Assembly: GCA_041399065.1 (NCBI GenBank)
Contig: JAWKTN010000008.1
Coordinates: forward strand, 420,189 to 484,188
DNA length: 64,000 nt
Origin: JAGQPD01 sp020426865
GTDB lineage: Bacteria > Planctomycetota > Planctomycetia > Pirellulales > Pirellulaceae
Direction of reading: 5' to 3'
Position numbers and translations under genes: made by a program. This document shows positions 1 to 9,115 of this stretch, one piece after another. How positions within the stretch are numbered: the first letter of the stretch is position 1; every line of letters starts with the position of its first letter. The notes beneath the pieces were generated by a model. It was not told the DNA's origin. It did not search any database and saw only the letters and a list, made by a program, of their open reading frames with translations.

Positions 1-1
1 T

Positions 2-3000
2 TATGCACTTCATCGTTTCAAGGCCGACGAAGCGTATTCGGTGGGGACGAAGGGTGAACCGATCCAGGCGTACCTGAAGATTGGCAACATCATTGAATTG
101 GCCAAGCGACATCAAATTGATGCGATTCACCCCGGCTATGGTTTTTTATCGGAGAACGCGGAATTTGCGTCGGCATGTGCCGATGCCGGTATATGTTTTG
201 TCGGGCCGACACCTCAGACGCTCCGCCAGCTGGGAGACAAAGTCACGGCGCGCAAAATTGCCGAACGAGCGGGCGTTCCGGTGCTGGGCGGAAGCGGACA
301 AGCGATCGTCGACGCGTCATCGGGAGCTCAAATGGCACAGCAATTGGGGTACCCGGTCATTCTCAAAGCCGCGCATGGTGGTGGCGGTCGAGGGATGCGG
401 GTTGTTCGCGAGCCGAAGGAATTTGCCGACGCCTTTGATGCCGCTCGGCGTGAGTCCCTGACTGCGTTCGGCAGCCCGGACGTATTCCTGGAAAAGTTTG
501 TTCAGCGGGCACGGCATATCGAAGTCCAACTGCTGGGTGACAGCCACGGCAACCTGATCCACTTGTACGAACGAGACTGTTCCGTGCAACGTCGTCATCA
601 GAAGGTGGTCGAAATTGCACCGGCACCACGGCTGGCTACACAGCTGCGCGATGCGTTGTGCGACGCGGCGATCAAGATTGGCCAGCAAGTTCGCTACCAG
701 AACGCGGGCACGGTCGAGTTTCTTGTTGACGATGATACGAATGAATACTTTTTTATCGAAGTCAATCCTCGGATCCAAGTCGAGCATACGGTTACCGAAG
801 AGGTGACCGGGGTCGATCTGGTGCGATCGCAGATCTTAGTTGCTCAGGGAGCGCCACTGGGGGACGCGAGGATCGATCTGCCTGGCCAGTCGAGCGTGCA
901 GACCAACGGATACGCGATTCAATGTCGCGTGACCACCGAGGATCCGTCGAACAGTTTTATGCCCGACTACGGTCGCATGACGCATTATCGTTCGGCCAGC
1001 GGAATGGGGATTCGATTGGATGCCGGTTCCGCATTTTCTGGAGCGGTCGTTTATCCGTTTTACGATTCGTTACTGGTAAAGGTGACTGCCTGGGCGCGGA
1101 AGTTTGACGAGGCGGCGGTACGGGTGGAGCGGTGCCTGCAGGAATTTCGTGTTCGGGGCGTAAAGACCAACATCCCTTTTCTGATCAAGTTGGTCATGCA
1201 TCCGACGTTCATGTCCGGAGCGTGTCACACGCGATTTATCGATGAGACGCCCGAGCTGTTCCAATTTCCCCGACGCCGCGATCGTGCGACGCGACTCTTG
1301 CGATACCTGGCAGAGACGACGGTCAACGGAAACCCGCTGGTCGCCGGCCAGCCCAAGGCGACCAGGAGGGAACCGGCATGGACACCGCAGTTGACGGATG
1401 AACCGCTTGTCCCCGCAGGAATGAAGCAGCGGTTGACGCAAATGGGTGCAGAGAAATTTTCGCGATGGATTCGCGAAAACGATGCGTTGTTGATCACCGA
1501 CACGACGTTGAGAGACGCTCATCAGTCACTGTTGGCAACGAGATTGCGGACGTTCGATATCTTGAAGATCGCCGATGCCTATGCGCGGTTGTTGCCCGGA
1601 CTGTTTTCGCTCGAGATGTGGGGAGGGGCCACTTTCGACACGTCCATGCGATTTCTAAAGGAATGCCCGTGGCAACGGTTGGCCGATGTCCGCGCAGCCG
1701 TGCCGAACATTCTCCTGCAGATGCTGCTTCGCGCCGCCAACGCCGTCGGTTATACGAACTACCCCGACAATGTCGTCGTCGAATTCGTTCGTGAAGCCAG
1801 TCAGGCGGGAATTGATGTCTTTCGCGTCTTTGATGCACTGAATTGGACGGAGAATATGCGCGTAGCCATGGATGCGATCGTCGAAAGTGGCGCGATCTGT
1901 GAAGCCGCTATCTGCTATACCGGCGATATTACCGACCCCAAACGTACCAAGTATTCGCTCAAGTATTACGTAGAACTGGCCAAAGAACTGGAAAACATGG
2001 GGGCCCATATTCTGGCGATCAAGGATATGGCCGGCCTCTGTAAGCCATTCGCTGCGCAACGCCTGGTGCGTGCCCTTCGCGACGAAATTGGCTTGCCGAT
2101 CCATTTCCATACGCACGATACTTCCGGCATGCAGGCCGCCGCCATCTTGAATGCTGCCGGAGAAGGTCTCGATGTCGCTGACGCATGCATGGCTCCACTC
2201 TCCGGCGGCACCTCGCAAGTGAATCTGAACACTCTGGTCGAGTCGCTGCGACATTCGCCGCATGACACCCAATTGCCCGGCCATTTCCTCGACGCAATTG
2301 CTGAATACTGGCGTGAAGCTCGTGAGTTTTACACACCGTTCGAAAGCCCTGTTCTACCAGCCGGTGCCGACCTTTATGAGCACGAAATGCCCGGAGGACA
2401 ATACACGAATCTGTTCCAGCAAGCGCGCGCTTTGGGACTCGCCGATCGCTGGACCGAGGTCTGTCGTGTCTACGCAGACGTTAATCAGTTGCTTGGGGAT
2501 ATCGTCAAAGTCACTCCCACTTCCAAGGCCGTCGGCGACCTTGCACTGTTTCTGATCGCAAATGACATGTCAGCCAATGACGTCGTCGAAGGTACGCGCG
2601 AAGTGTCTTATCCGCAATCGGTGATTGATCTGCTCAGCGGTCGAATGGGGCAAAACCCCGGTGGTTTTCCCAGCAACGTCCAGCAGAGAATCCTGCACGG
2701 TCGGAAACCCCTCCCCGGTCGCGCCGGGGAACAACTTCCCGTCGTCGATTTTGCAGACATCGCCAAAGAGATCGAGCCGGTCCTCGAACATCCGCCGTCA
2801 GCGACTGACGTTATGTCCTATTTGATGTATCCCCAGGTGTGGAAAGAGTTCATCCAACATGTGAAGTCCTACGGCGATACGAGTATCCTCCCCACGCCCG
2901 CTTTCTTTTACGGTTTGGAACCCGGCGAAGAAGTTGCCGTCGACATCGAAAAAGGGAAAACGCTGATCATCAAGTTCCTCACCGTCGGCGATTTGCACGA

Positions 3001-3331
3001 AGATGGTCGACGGACCGTCTTCTTCGAACTGAATGGTCAACCCCGTGAAATCAGTGTCCGCGATCATGCCTTCGAAGCGGATGCCTCCGAAAGTCACAAA
3101 GCCGATCCGAACGATGCGACACACGTCGCCGCTTCCATGCCCGGCATGGTTGTCAATGTAGCGGTTAGTGTCGGACAAGAGGTCAACAAGTCCCAAGCAC
3201 TTGTGATGTTGGAGGCCATGAAAATGCAAACCACGATCACGTCCGATCGCGATGGCCGAGTCGCCGAAATCCTCGTTAAACCAGGGAAACAAGTCGAGGC
3301 GGGCGATCTGCTGATGGTCATCGAGGAATAA
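2..3331 (+). CDS. pyc: pyruvate carboxylase (5' end cut by window edge)
   Basis: ATP- and biotin-dependent carboxylation of pyruvate to oxaloacetate, an anaplerotic cytoplasmic reaction. The frame is open from base 2 (ALHRFKADEAYSVG), so the gene starts to the left and roughly the first 50 residues are missing; the GTG at 41 is internal. Visible in order: the biotin carboxylase/ATP-grasp region (GYGFLSENAEF, KAAHGGGGRGMR, VEIAPAPRL), the carboxyltransferase domain (DTTLRDAHQSLLATR, VFDALNW, FHTHDTSGMQAA), a linker, and the C-terminal biotinyl domain with EAMKM near base 3220, whose Lys is the biotin attachment site. This order is that of single-chain pyruvate carboxylase, not acetyl-CoA or propionyl-CoA carboxylase. 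The gene converges on the glutathione peroxidase gene across a hairpin. Confidence 0.96.
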   Translation, partial: YALHRFKADEAYSVGTKGEPIQAYLKIGNIIELAKRHQIDAIHPGYGFLSENAEFASACADAGICFVGPTPQTLRQLGDKVTARKIAERAGVPVLGGSGQAIVDASSGAQMAQQLGYPVILKAAHGGGGRGMRVVREPKEFADAFDAARRESLTAFGSPDVFLEKFVQRARHIEVQLLGDSHGNLIHLYERDCSVQRRHQKVVEIAPAPRLATQLRDALCDAAIKIGQQVRYQNAGTVEFLVDDDTNEYFFIEVNPRIQVEHTVTEEVTGVDLVRSQILVAQGAPLGDARIDLPGQSSVQTNGYAIQCRVTTEDPSNSFMPDYGRMTHYRSASGMGIRLDAGSAFSGAVVYPFYDSLLVKVTAWARKFDEAAVRVERCLQEFRVRGVKTNIPFLIKLVMHPTFMSGACHTRFIDETPELFQFPRRRDRATRLLRYLAETTVNGNPLVAGQPKATRREPAWTPQLTDEPLVPAGMKQRLTQMGAEKFSRWIRENDALLITDTTLRDAHQSLLATRLRTFDILKIADAYARLLPGLFSLEMWGGATFDTSMRFLKECPWQRLADVRAAVPNILLQMLLRAANAVGYTNYPDNVVVEFVREASQAGIDVFRVFDALNWTENMRVAMDAIVESGAICEAAICYTGDITDPKRTKYSLKYYVELAKELENMGAHILAIKDMAGLCKPFAAQRLVRALRDEIGLPIHFHTHDTSGMQAAAILNAAGEGLDVADACMAPLSGGTSQVNLNTLVESLRHSPHDTQLPGHFLDAIAEYWREAREFYTPFESPVLPAGADLYEHEMPGGQYTNLFQQARALGLADRWTEVCRVYADVNQLLGDIVKVTPTSKAVGDLALFLIANDMSANDVVEGTREVSYPQSVIDLLSGRMGQNPGGFPSNVQQRILHGRKPLPGRAGEQLPVVDFADIAKEIEPVLEHPPSATDVMSYLMYPQVWKEFIQHVKSYGDTSILPTPAFFYGLEPGEEVAVDIEKGKTLIIKFLTVGDLHEDGRRTVFFELNGQPREISVRDHAFEADASESHKADPNDATHVAASMPGMVVNVAVSVGQEVNKSQALVMLEAMKMQTTITSDRDGRVAEILVKPGKQVEAGDLLMVIEE

Positions 3332-3363
3332 CCGACGCCGATTCAGACACCCCGCAAGAAAAA

Positions 3364-3396
3364 CGCCCAATACCTTGTGGTTCGAGGTATCGGGCG
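3364..3396. terminator. bidirectional hairpin between convergent genes
   Basis: Arms CGCCCAATACCT (3364-3375) and AGGTATCGGGCG (3385-3396) pair with one G-T wobble around a 9-base loop. The flanks are AAA on the left and TTT on the right, so it can act for both pyc and the converging peroxidase gene. The loop region GGTTCGAG recurs at three other gene ends in this window (31728, 35766 and 59988). Confidence 0.7.
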
Positions 3397-3479
3397 GTTT
3401 GTGACACGCAACTACGCTTTCAGCCGCGAACGAATATGCTTCGTAGCCAGGGCAGCGTTCAGCGGAGCTATCCGCGGAG

Positions 3480-4112
3480 TTATTTCCGCTGTAGTTCGCT
3501 TTCGATCTTACTGGTTACCTCCGCAGCATCCGGTTTGGTACGAGGGGCGAAGCGAGCCACGACGTTGCCGTGTCGGTCGATGAGGAACTTCTCGAAATTC
3601 CAGCTAATGTCGCCGGTGCCCACCGGTTCGGCCGACACCGATTTCAAGTACTTGTACAGATCACAGGCCTGGTCGCCGTTGACTTCAACCTTCGAAAACA
3701 TGTCGAACGTCACACCGTAGTTTTCGGTGCAAAACGACTTGATCTCTTTTTCGTCGGCGGGTTCTTGCCCGCGGAATTGATTGCATGGAAATCCGAGGAT
3801 CACAAACCCCTGGTCGGCGTAGGTTTGATAGAGTTCTTGCAGCTCTTTATACTGTGGCGTTAAACCGCATTTGCTGGCGGTGTTCACAACCATCACGACC
3901 TTACCTTGATAGTCGCCCAGATTGGTCTCCTTACCGTCGATATTCCTCATGCTGAATTTCAGTGCTGCTCCTGTCTCTTCGGCGGCCCGTGAGGGGACAG
4001 CCCAAGCGGCGGCGATGGAAACCATCAGTGTCATAACCCAGAACGAATTGGAGGGGAAGTAGCGGGACGACTGCGTTGGGAAACGCAGTTGCGGCAGACG
4101 CGATTGATTCAT
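3480..4112 (-). CDS. secreted glutathione peroxidase (Cys type)
   Basis: Thiol peroxidase of the glutathione peroxidase family, probably exported. The first ~44 residues contain a hydrophobic stretch ending in VPSRA-AEE, a plausible signal peptidase site. The catalytic tetrad is visible: Cys82 in NTASKCGLTP, Gln in GFPCNQFRGQEP, and Trp171/Asn172 in WNFEKFLID. Cys110 in GFPCNQF is the usual resolving-cysteine position of thioredoxin-dependent members, so thioredoxin-like proteins are a likelier reductant than glutathione. The start at 4112 is backed by AAGGAG seven bases upstream, although an inner Met at residue 27 would give a shorter signal peptide. There is no in-frame TGA, so it is not a selenoprotein. 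Confidence 0.9.
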   Translation of the reverse strand: MNQSRLPQLRFPTQSSRYFPSNSFWVMTLMVSIAAAWAVPSRAAEETGAALKFSMRNIDGKETNLGDYQGKVVMVVNTASKCGLTPQYKELQELYQTYADQGFVILGFPCNQFRGQEPADEKEIKSFCTENYGVTFDMFSKVEVNGDQACDLYKYLKSVSAEPVGTGDISWNFEKFLIDRHGNVVARFAPRTKPDAAEVTSKIESELQRK

Positions 4113-4291
4113 GCGCGAATTCTCCTTTGTAATGGTGGGAAAGACGTGTTATGGCAATGGCTGCGGTGAGCCATCCCGACGCCAGTCCTCAGATTATAGG
4201 CGGAGAGTATTTCGCGGACGAGTCCCAAACCGGTTTTATTTCACCGGACGGGTGGGATGGCGGTCCATGGCCTCCACCGCCCGGAGATTCA

Positions 4292-5698
4292 TTATTTGAA
4301 TGCATCCGAGAGTGAGACGTTGAAGTCAAAGAAGTTGAGCAGCACGTTGGAAAACTGTTCCTGTGGTTTGAAGTGCAACATCACCACATCCTCGGGCTGA
4401 ATCAGAATCCGCTCATTCACGTCGTGCATAGCCTTGACCAAGTCGACGCGGATCGGCAATTGTTGACCATTGGCCAGTCGGCGGAGGATGATTACTCGAG
4501 TGGGAGGGACGATATTACCCGGGCCAGCACCCGCCCGGAAAACGGCAACACCACTGGAACCGCCAGGACCGCCGGTCGAGCCATTGGCCAGTGCGATGGC
4601 TTCGATCACGTCCAGGTCATGGTCTCTAGGAAGCGGGATGGAGCCACCAGGCAGCAGGCCACCGGTATAAAACACGTCTTCAATCCGCGGTTCGACATAG
4701 ACCACGTCGCCATCGTTGAGGACGATGTCTTGTTGGCTAAAGGGGATCGGGTCACAGCTGCGTATTTTGAGCGGAATGCAGATCCGTTCCTTGCAACCCA
4801 TGGACGTAAACGCGTCGTGTGGGTTCTCGCAATTCTGCAATAGGCTACCGGCTGCCTGAAACGCCACTTCCGACGATTGCCCGCTGCGCAGGACCCAGAC
4901 CTTATTGTGAGCATCTATGCCGGGGAGACCACCGGTGACCGTCAGCGCGTGCAAGACGTCATTCTCAAATGTGGGCAAGTCAACGACTTCGCCATGCCCT
5001 TTCTTGGTGTAAATGGTGGCGTCTTTTCGCAACATCGTGGGGATATCGGTCTGCGAATCTTCACGGACCACCAAAATGCGATGAACGCGGGCCCGAACGA
5101 GACTTACCAAAACTCGCTCGCGCCCTTCCTGGATCAACTCCTTCTTCACATACGCTTCGCCAATTGCCTTCCGCGCGTCGGCCAACGTCATGCCCGCAAC
5201 TTGTACTGGATCGACCAAGGGGACTGGAATTGTGCCATCGACCTGCACCTCCATCGGCACACCCATTGATGGGCTTTCCAGGGAACCATTGGCCGGATAA
5301 TACCCTTCGTTGATGGAACGCTGGTAGACCATCGGCGCTGCATCCTGTTGGGGTGGAAGAATGCTATGCACGTATACGCCGATCGTATCGCCGGGTGCGA
5401 TCATATGCGTGGCGGGAGGCGTCTGCCCCAGTAACGCATAGTTGATTGGAACGAGATCCGACCGAGTCTCCGCGAGAAATACCTCCGGCACTCTCGTTGC
5501 CGGAACCGCGTGTTTGGCGGACGATATGGCACAGCCGAATTGCGTCGCCATCAGCAATGCTATGGCCGAAAAAGCCGTCCACAACACTTCCACCAAAGGG
5601 CGCGGGGACAACCGATGATTCTCGCCACGTTCTGTTGTCTTCATAACATGTCTTTCACATCGAGGCCAACGTCCAGTCTCGTTTGACCGCGATATCAT
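4292..5698 (-). CDS. polysaccharide export lipoprotein (Wza/SLBB family)
   Basis: Likely an outer-membrane or periplasmic part of an exopolysaccharide export channel. A hydrophobic segment ends in the lipobox-like TQFGC (Cys56), predicting a lipoprotein. After it come the poly-export domain (MIAPGDTIGVYVH, VQVDGTIPVPLV, VAGMTLADARKAI) and SLBB-type repeats (VTGGLPGIDAHNKVWVLR, LNDGDVVYVEPR, IQPEDVVMLHF). The start is uncertain: Met1 (5698) has AGAGG only two bases away, while Met19 (5644) lacks a clear ribosome-binding site but gives a more normal signal peptide. No glycosyltransferases or tyrosine kinase lie next to it, so it is an isolated exporter gene. A lipoprotein gene lies just upstream on the same strand, separated by two tandem hairpins. 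Confidence 0.85.
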   Translation of the reverse strand: MISRSNETGRWPRCERHVMKTTERGENHRLSPRPLVEVLWTAFSAIALLMATQFGCAISSAKHAVPATRVPEVFLAETRSDLVPINYALLGQTPPATHMIAPGDTIGVYVHSILPPQQDAAPMVYQRSINEGYYPANGSLESPSMGVPMEVQVDGTIPVPLVDPVQVAGMTLADARKAIGEAYVKKELIQEGRERVLVSLVRARVHRILVVREDSQTDIPTMLRKDATIYTKKGHGEVVDLPTFENDVLHALTVTGGLPGIDAHNKVWVLRSGQSSEVAFQAAGSLLQNCENPHDAFTSMGCKERICIPLKIRSCDPIPFSQQDIVLNDGDVVYVEPRIEDVFYTGGLLPGGSIPLPRDHDLDVIEAIALANGSTGGPGGSSGVAVFRAGAGPGNIVPPTRVIILRRLANGQQLPIRVDLVKAMHDVNERILIQPEDVVMLHFKPQEQFSNVLLNFFDFNVSLSDAFK

Positions 5699-5723
5699 TG
5701 CCTCTTAGTCGTGGTGGTAAGTA

Positions 5724-5765
5724 GGGACACCATTGCCTGGTGTTGGGACACCATTGCCTGGTGTT
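5724..5765. repeat. two tandem 21-bp units, each a small hairpin
   Basis: GGGACACCATTGCCTGGTGTT occurs at 5724-5744 and again, identical, at 5745-5765. Each unit folds as ACACCA-TTGCC-TGGTGT. It lies between the stop of the lipoprotein gene (5776) and the start of the export gene (5698), both on the minus strand, so it could be a terminator/attenuator or a dispersed palindrome. Confidence 0.75.
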
Positions 5766-5775
5766 GAACGGTTGG

Positions 5776-7053
5776 CTATTTCGAGATCAGTGGCTCGTCG
5801 TCAGTTACGTACGTATCACTTATCAGTAGCATTTCGTTGTCGCTGACCAACGTGATCAACGGGTCGCTGGCTGAGTCCGACGCGATGGCGTGCCGGACCG
5901 TCATTTCAATCCGCACGTCCGGCCGCAACGGTACGGGCTTGGCTGGTGGCTTGGGTAATAATCGTACGATTCGCGTTGTGTTCCGCTCGCGGGCCTCGTT
6001 CGCGTCGCGTTCCAACTGCAAATCGGGCTTGGTCGAGTCTTGCGTTCGGATGTGCATGGTGTTCTCGTTCAACACCGGTGTGACTTCGGGCTCGGGAGTC
6101 AACGCGACAACGTCGTCAAGAATGACTAGATCCTGTGGGCGCTTGTCCTGTGGGCGCTTGTCCTGTGGGCGCTTGTCCGCCTCAGTTGCCGGCGGATCTG
6201 TCTGTGCGATCGCCGCATTCGGCGGTGCAGCCATTGCCTGATCCGATGCGCGGCGCTGCTCCGTCACACTCGACTCCTGCAAGTCCTCGGGCGTTGTCCA
6301 CTGCGACGACTGATTTTCGCCGCCAGGCTGGTCTTCTCCCGTCATACCGACCGACCAGGGATGGAACTCAATATGGGCCAGCTGCATGTCGAGATGCGGC
6401 GCTCCTTCCAACCGTTGGCGGCGTTGCGTCACATCGTCGTGTTGGTCCCCGCCCTCCGGAGCTTTCGGCTTCTCATGGCTGTCGACCGGGGCCGGTAGCT
6501 CGCTACTGACTTCTGGTCCCGGGGCCACTTCGGGAATGTGGAAGGTGTCCGGCAAAGCCACTGCTTCCGCCACACATGACGAGTTACAGGGAGTTCCGTT
6601 GCCGCAGATTGCAAACGGCTCAAGGTGTCCCGAATAGGTTGGCAAGATGCTCGGGTTCTCATTGCAACGAGGGTCGATCCCTACGTCCAAGTGTGGCAAG
6701 TCGTGCAGGACGCCGCGGTTTTCCGCAATCGCTGCCGCCGCCCCCTCGCGGTATCCACAGTACCAGTCGCTGACAGCCTGCTCGCCCGCCGCGTTCTGGT
6801 ACTTCGACTTCCAATACTTCTCGGGAGGCACCGGTGGCGGCGTTCCGTCCGAACCGGTCGCCACGTCGTAGTAGCCGCGTTTCCAGCCCGTCTCGAAGTG
6901 CGAGCTGATCAACCGGTCGCCTAGCTGCCCGTGGCACTGCCGCCACGCGACGCCGGCGCGCAAATAGTTCGTGGCCCGGTATTGGTGATCCTGCAGCGAG
7001 GCGCAGCCGACCGCCAGCAACAGGGGAAAAGCTGTCAGAATCACTCGGTTCAT
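5776..7053 (-). CDS. lipoprotein of unknown function
   Basis: Protein of 425 residues. A clear lipoprotein signal, LLLAVGC, has Cys17 as the modified residue, so it is predicted to be membrane anchored on the outer face. The N-terminal third (to about residue 125) is Tyr/Trp/Gly rich and looks folded (HFETGWKRGYYDVATG, YQNAAGEQAVSDWYCGYREG). The rest is Pro/Glu/Asp rich and probably disordered, and includes a triple KRPQD repeat coded by three identical 15-base units. I do not recognise a catalytic motif. From its order it may be co-transcribed with the polysaccharide export gene, which would fit an envelope role, but this is inference from position only. Confidence 0.75.
   Translation of the reverse strand: MNRVILTAFPLLLAVGCASLQDHQYRATNYLRAGVAWRQCHGQLGDRLISSHFETGWKRGYYDVATGSDGTPPPVPPEKYWKSKYQNAAGEQAVSDWYCGYREGAAAAIAENRGVLHDLPHLDVGIDPRCNENPSILPTYSGHLEPFAICGNGTPCNSSCVAEAVALPDTFHIPEVAPGPEVSSELPAPVDSHEKPKAPEGGDQHDDVTQRRQRLEGAPHLDMQLAHIEFHPWSVGMTGEDQPGGENQSSQWTTPEDLQESSVTEQRRASDQAMAAPPNAAIAQTDPPATEADKRPQDKRPQDKRPQDLVILDDVVALTPEPEVTPVLNENTMHIRTQDSTKPDLQLERDANEARERNTTRIVRLLPKPPAKPVPLRPDVRIEMTVRHAIASDSASDPLITLVSDNEMLLISDTYVTDDEPLISK
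6131..6175. repeat. 15-bp in-frame tandem triplication inside a lipoprotein gene
   Basis: TCCTGTGGGCGCTTG is repeated three times without mismatch (6131-6145, 6146-6160, 6161-6175), coding KRPQD three times on the minus strand. The identity of third positions argues for recent slippage. Confidence 0.95.
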
Positions 7054-7296
7054 AATTCTCTCAGTAGCACAACACCGTGATTGAGGTTGGTCCTGCTTGT
7101 AATGGTGTCATTGACAGCATTTCTATCAGGACCCGTAAAAACAGGGTCGCTCGCATAAAGAAATCGTCGAGGCTGACGCATGCGGTAAGAAAATCCGTGC
7201 TCCGCGGCACATTCGGCAAAACCGCCATAGATTAACACGGCACGATTGGGCTGCTTGCAGCCCCGTCTGACGTGGCGACGTTGAGCGGTCGGATGA

Positions 7297-8991
7297 CTAA
7301 GAGATGGCAGTACCCTGCGGTTGCATATCGGCCACCGATCGGGGGTAAGCGGCGTGGTGTCTGGCGAAGTCGATGTTGATGTCGAGTTGTGGTTTCAGGA
7401 ACTGCGTCTGGTTGTGGAAATGCATGTAGAGCGAGGCCATGCGTTGGAAGTAGTCGAACCGGTCCAATCCGAGCCAGATCGATTTCCAGGATAGGGACCA
7501 ATACGTGAATCGTGTTTCGCGGTTGCGGGTCATCCAAACCATCGTCGAGAAAAGTCCTCGCAGGTTTCGCTTCCACTCCCACCATCCGGGCTGGTGTCGA
7601 TAGCGTGGACGGAGTCGGCGTGCCGTACGGAATGCCCGGTAGAGGTAATGGTTGGGGGCATAAACCTGGTCAATAACGTTCTTGTATTCCTCGTAGATGG
7701 TGACGCGATCGCGGGAGGTGACGAAGTTCAGGCCGGCTGCCTGGTTGTCTTCCCCTTCGCCGAACTTTCCGGTATTCATGATGCGGTAAGGTTCGTCGCC
7801 TTGGGGGACGAGTTGCAGATCGGGGGACAACAGCCTTCCTTCACGCTGCAGTCGGGCGGTCAATTGCGTGTTGGGAAGGGCGACGAGTAGTCCGACCATG
7901 GCAATGACGATTCCGGTATCTTCAATGCAGGAGATCATGGCCTTGTCGTTGCCATTGGGCTCCTCATCGAATCCGAAGATGAATCCGGCAGCAACGGTCA
8001 TGCCGGCATCGTAAATCCGCTGGACACGATCCACGATAGGTTTCATGGCGTTGACCCGTTTTTGCGTGAGCGCCAGCAGGTCCGGGTCGGGTGTCTCGAT
8101 CCCCATAAATACATAGCGGAAGTCGGCATCCTGCATGGCGGCGAGCAATTCGTCGTCGTCGGCCAAGTTCATCGTCGCCTCGGTGGAGAAGAAGAAGGGA
8201 TACTTCCGCGCGCGCGACCATTCGGCCAATTCTTTCAACATGGGTTTGACTAGTTTTCGGTTGCCGATGAAGTTATCATCAACGACATCGATCCAACCTC
8301 GGTAGCCGAGTTCGTAAAGATGTTGCAGTTCATTGATAAACTGAGCGGCAGTTTTTACTCGCGGGACGCGCCCGTACAATTCAATGATGTCGCAGAATTC
8401 GCAATTGAACGGGCAGCCGCGTGAAAACTGGACGCCGACGTGAATGTAGTCATTGAAGTCCAGCAGGTCGAAGCGCGGCGGTGGCGTAACGGTGACATCA
8501 GGGCGGGTAGCTGACTGAAACAGCCCGCGTGGTTGTCCGTTCCGCCACGATTCCAACCAAATCGGGATCGACAATTCACCCTCGCCCAACACTCGTGCAT
8601 CCGCTCGCTCGTAAACCTCCGGTTGGCTGGTCGGGTCGGCACCTCCCACCACTACGAATTTGTTGTCGGCCAGCGCGCGGTCAATGATCTGCATGATCGT
8701 TGGCTGTTGCGGTAACATGCCACCGACACAGACCAGGTCCGCCCATTGCCAAATATCGGTAGGAAGTTCGCGAACGTTCAAGTCGACAAACTTCATCGAC
8801 CAATGTTGAGGTAGCAGGGCTGCGACGGTCAGCAATCCCAGGGGGGGCGCTACCGTTCCGGCTCCGATCGATCGAGCACTCTCGACATAATTCCAATAGT
8901 TGTTCTTGGAGAATGCTGGTTGAATGATCAGGCAATTGAGCGGCAAATCAGGGGATGTCGGCAGGCCGGGCGATAAGTGGGGGCGCGTCAA
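7297..8991 (-). CDS. B12-binding radical SAM enzyme with HpnP-like C-terminus
   Basis: Predicted cobalamin-dependent radical SAM enzyme, 564 residues. An N-terminal B12-binding-like Rossmann region (about 18-150: LIIQPAF, ADLVCVGGMLPQQ, FVVVGGADPT) precedes a radical SAM core with the cluster motif C193-x3-C197-x2-C200 (RGCPFNCEFC) and GxIxGF-like AGFIFGFDEE. The C-terminal ~150 residues, Tyr/Arg/Trp rich, resemble the DUF4070 region found in hopanoid C-2 methylase HpnP and relatives. The B12 domain lacks an obvious DxHxxG motif, as is common in this class. The start is TTG at 8991, supported by GGAG seven bases upstream. No hopanoid genes are near, so the substrate is open: a methylase acting on a lipid-like or other unactivated carbon is the family expectation. 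Confidence 0.85.
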   Translation of the reverse strand: MTRPHLSPGLPTSPDLPLNCLIIQPAFSKNNYWNYVESARSIGAGTVAPPLGLLTVAALLPQHWSMKFVDLNVRELPTDIWQWADLVCVGGMLPQQPTIMQIIDRALADNKFVVVGGADPTSQPEVYERADARVLGEGELSIPIWLESWRNGQPRGLFQSATRPDVTVTPPPRFDLLDFNDYIHVGVQFSRGCPFNCEFCDIIELYGRVPRVKTAAQFINELQHLYELGYRGWIDVVDDNFIGNRKLVKPMLKELAEWSRARKYPFFFSTEATMNLADDDELLAAMQDADFRYVFMGIETPDPDLLALTQKRVNAMKPIVDRVQRIYDAGMTVAAGFIFGFDEEPNGNDKAMISCIEDTGIVIAMVGLLVALPNTQLTARLQREGRLLSPDLQLVPQGDEPYRIMNTGKFGEGEDNQAAGLNFVTSRDRVTIYEEYKNVIDQVYAPNHYLYRAFRTARRLRPRYRHQPGWWEWKRNLRGLFSTMVWMTRNRETRFTYWSLSWKSIWLGLDRFDYFQRMASLYMHFHNQTQFLKPQLDINIDFARHHAAYPRSVADMQPQGTAIS

Positions 8992-9115
8992 GTGGAAGCT
9001 CCGCTATCAAGCAGTAAAAACAAAAGTTCAATGGGAGGCCACGATCCAGTCATCGGCGGCACAAAGTGCGATTGTAATCCAAGTCATCCCGTGGGACAAC
9101 GTTTAAGCAACGCTG

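Noticed and set aside
3480..4112. Selenocysteine form of the glutathione peroxidase
   Set aside because: The catalytic position is coded as Cys, and no in-frame TGA is present.
7050..7238. 62-residue minus-strand frame upstream of the lipoprotein
   Set aside because: No start signal, no similarity recognised and odd composition; the 243-bp gap at 7054-7296 is treated as intergenic.
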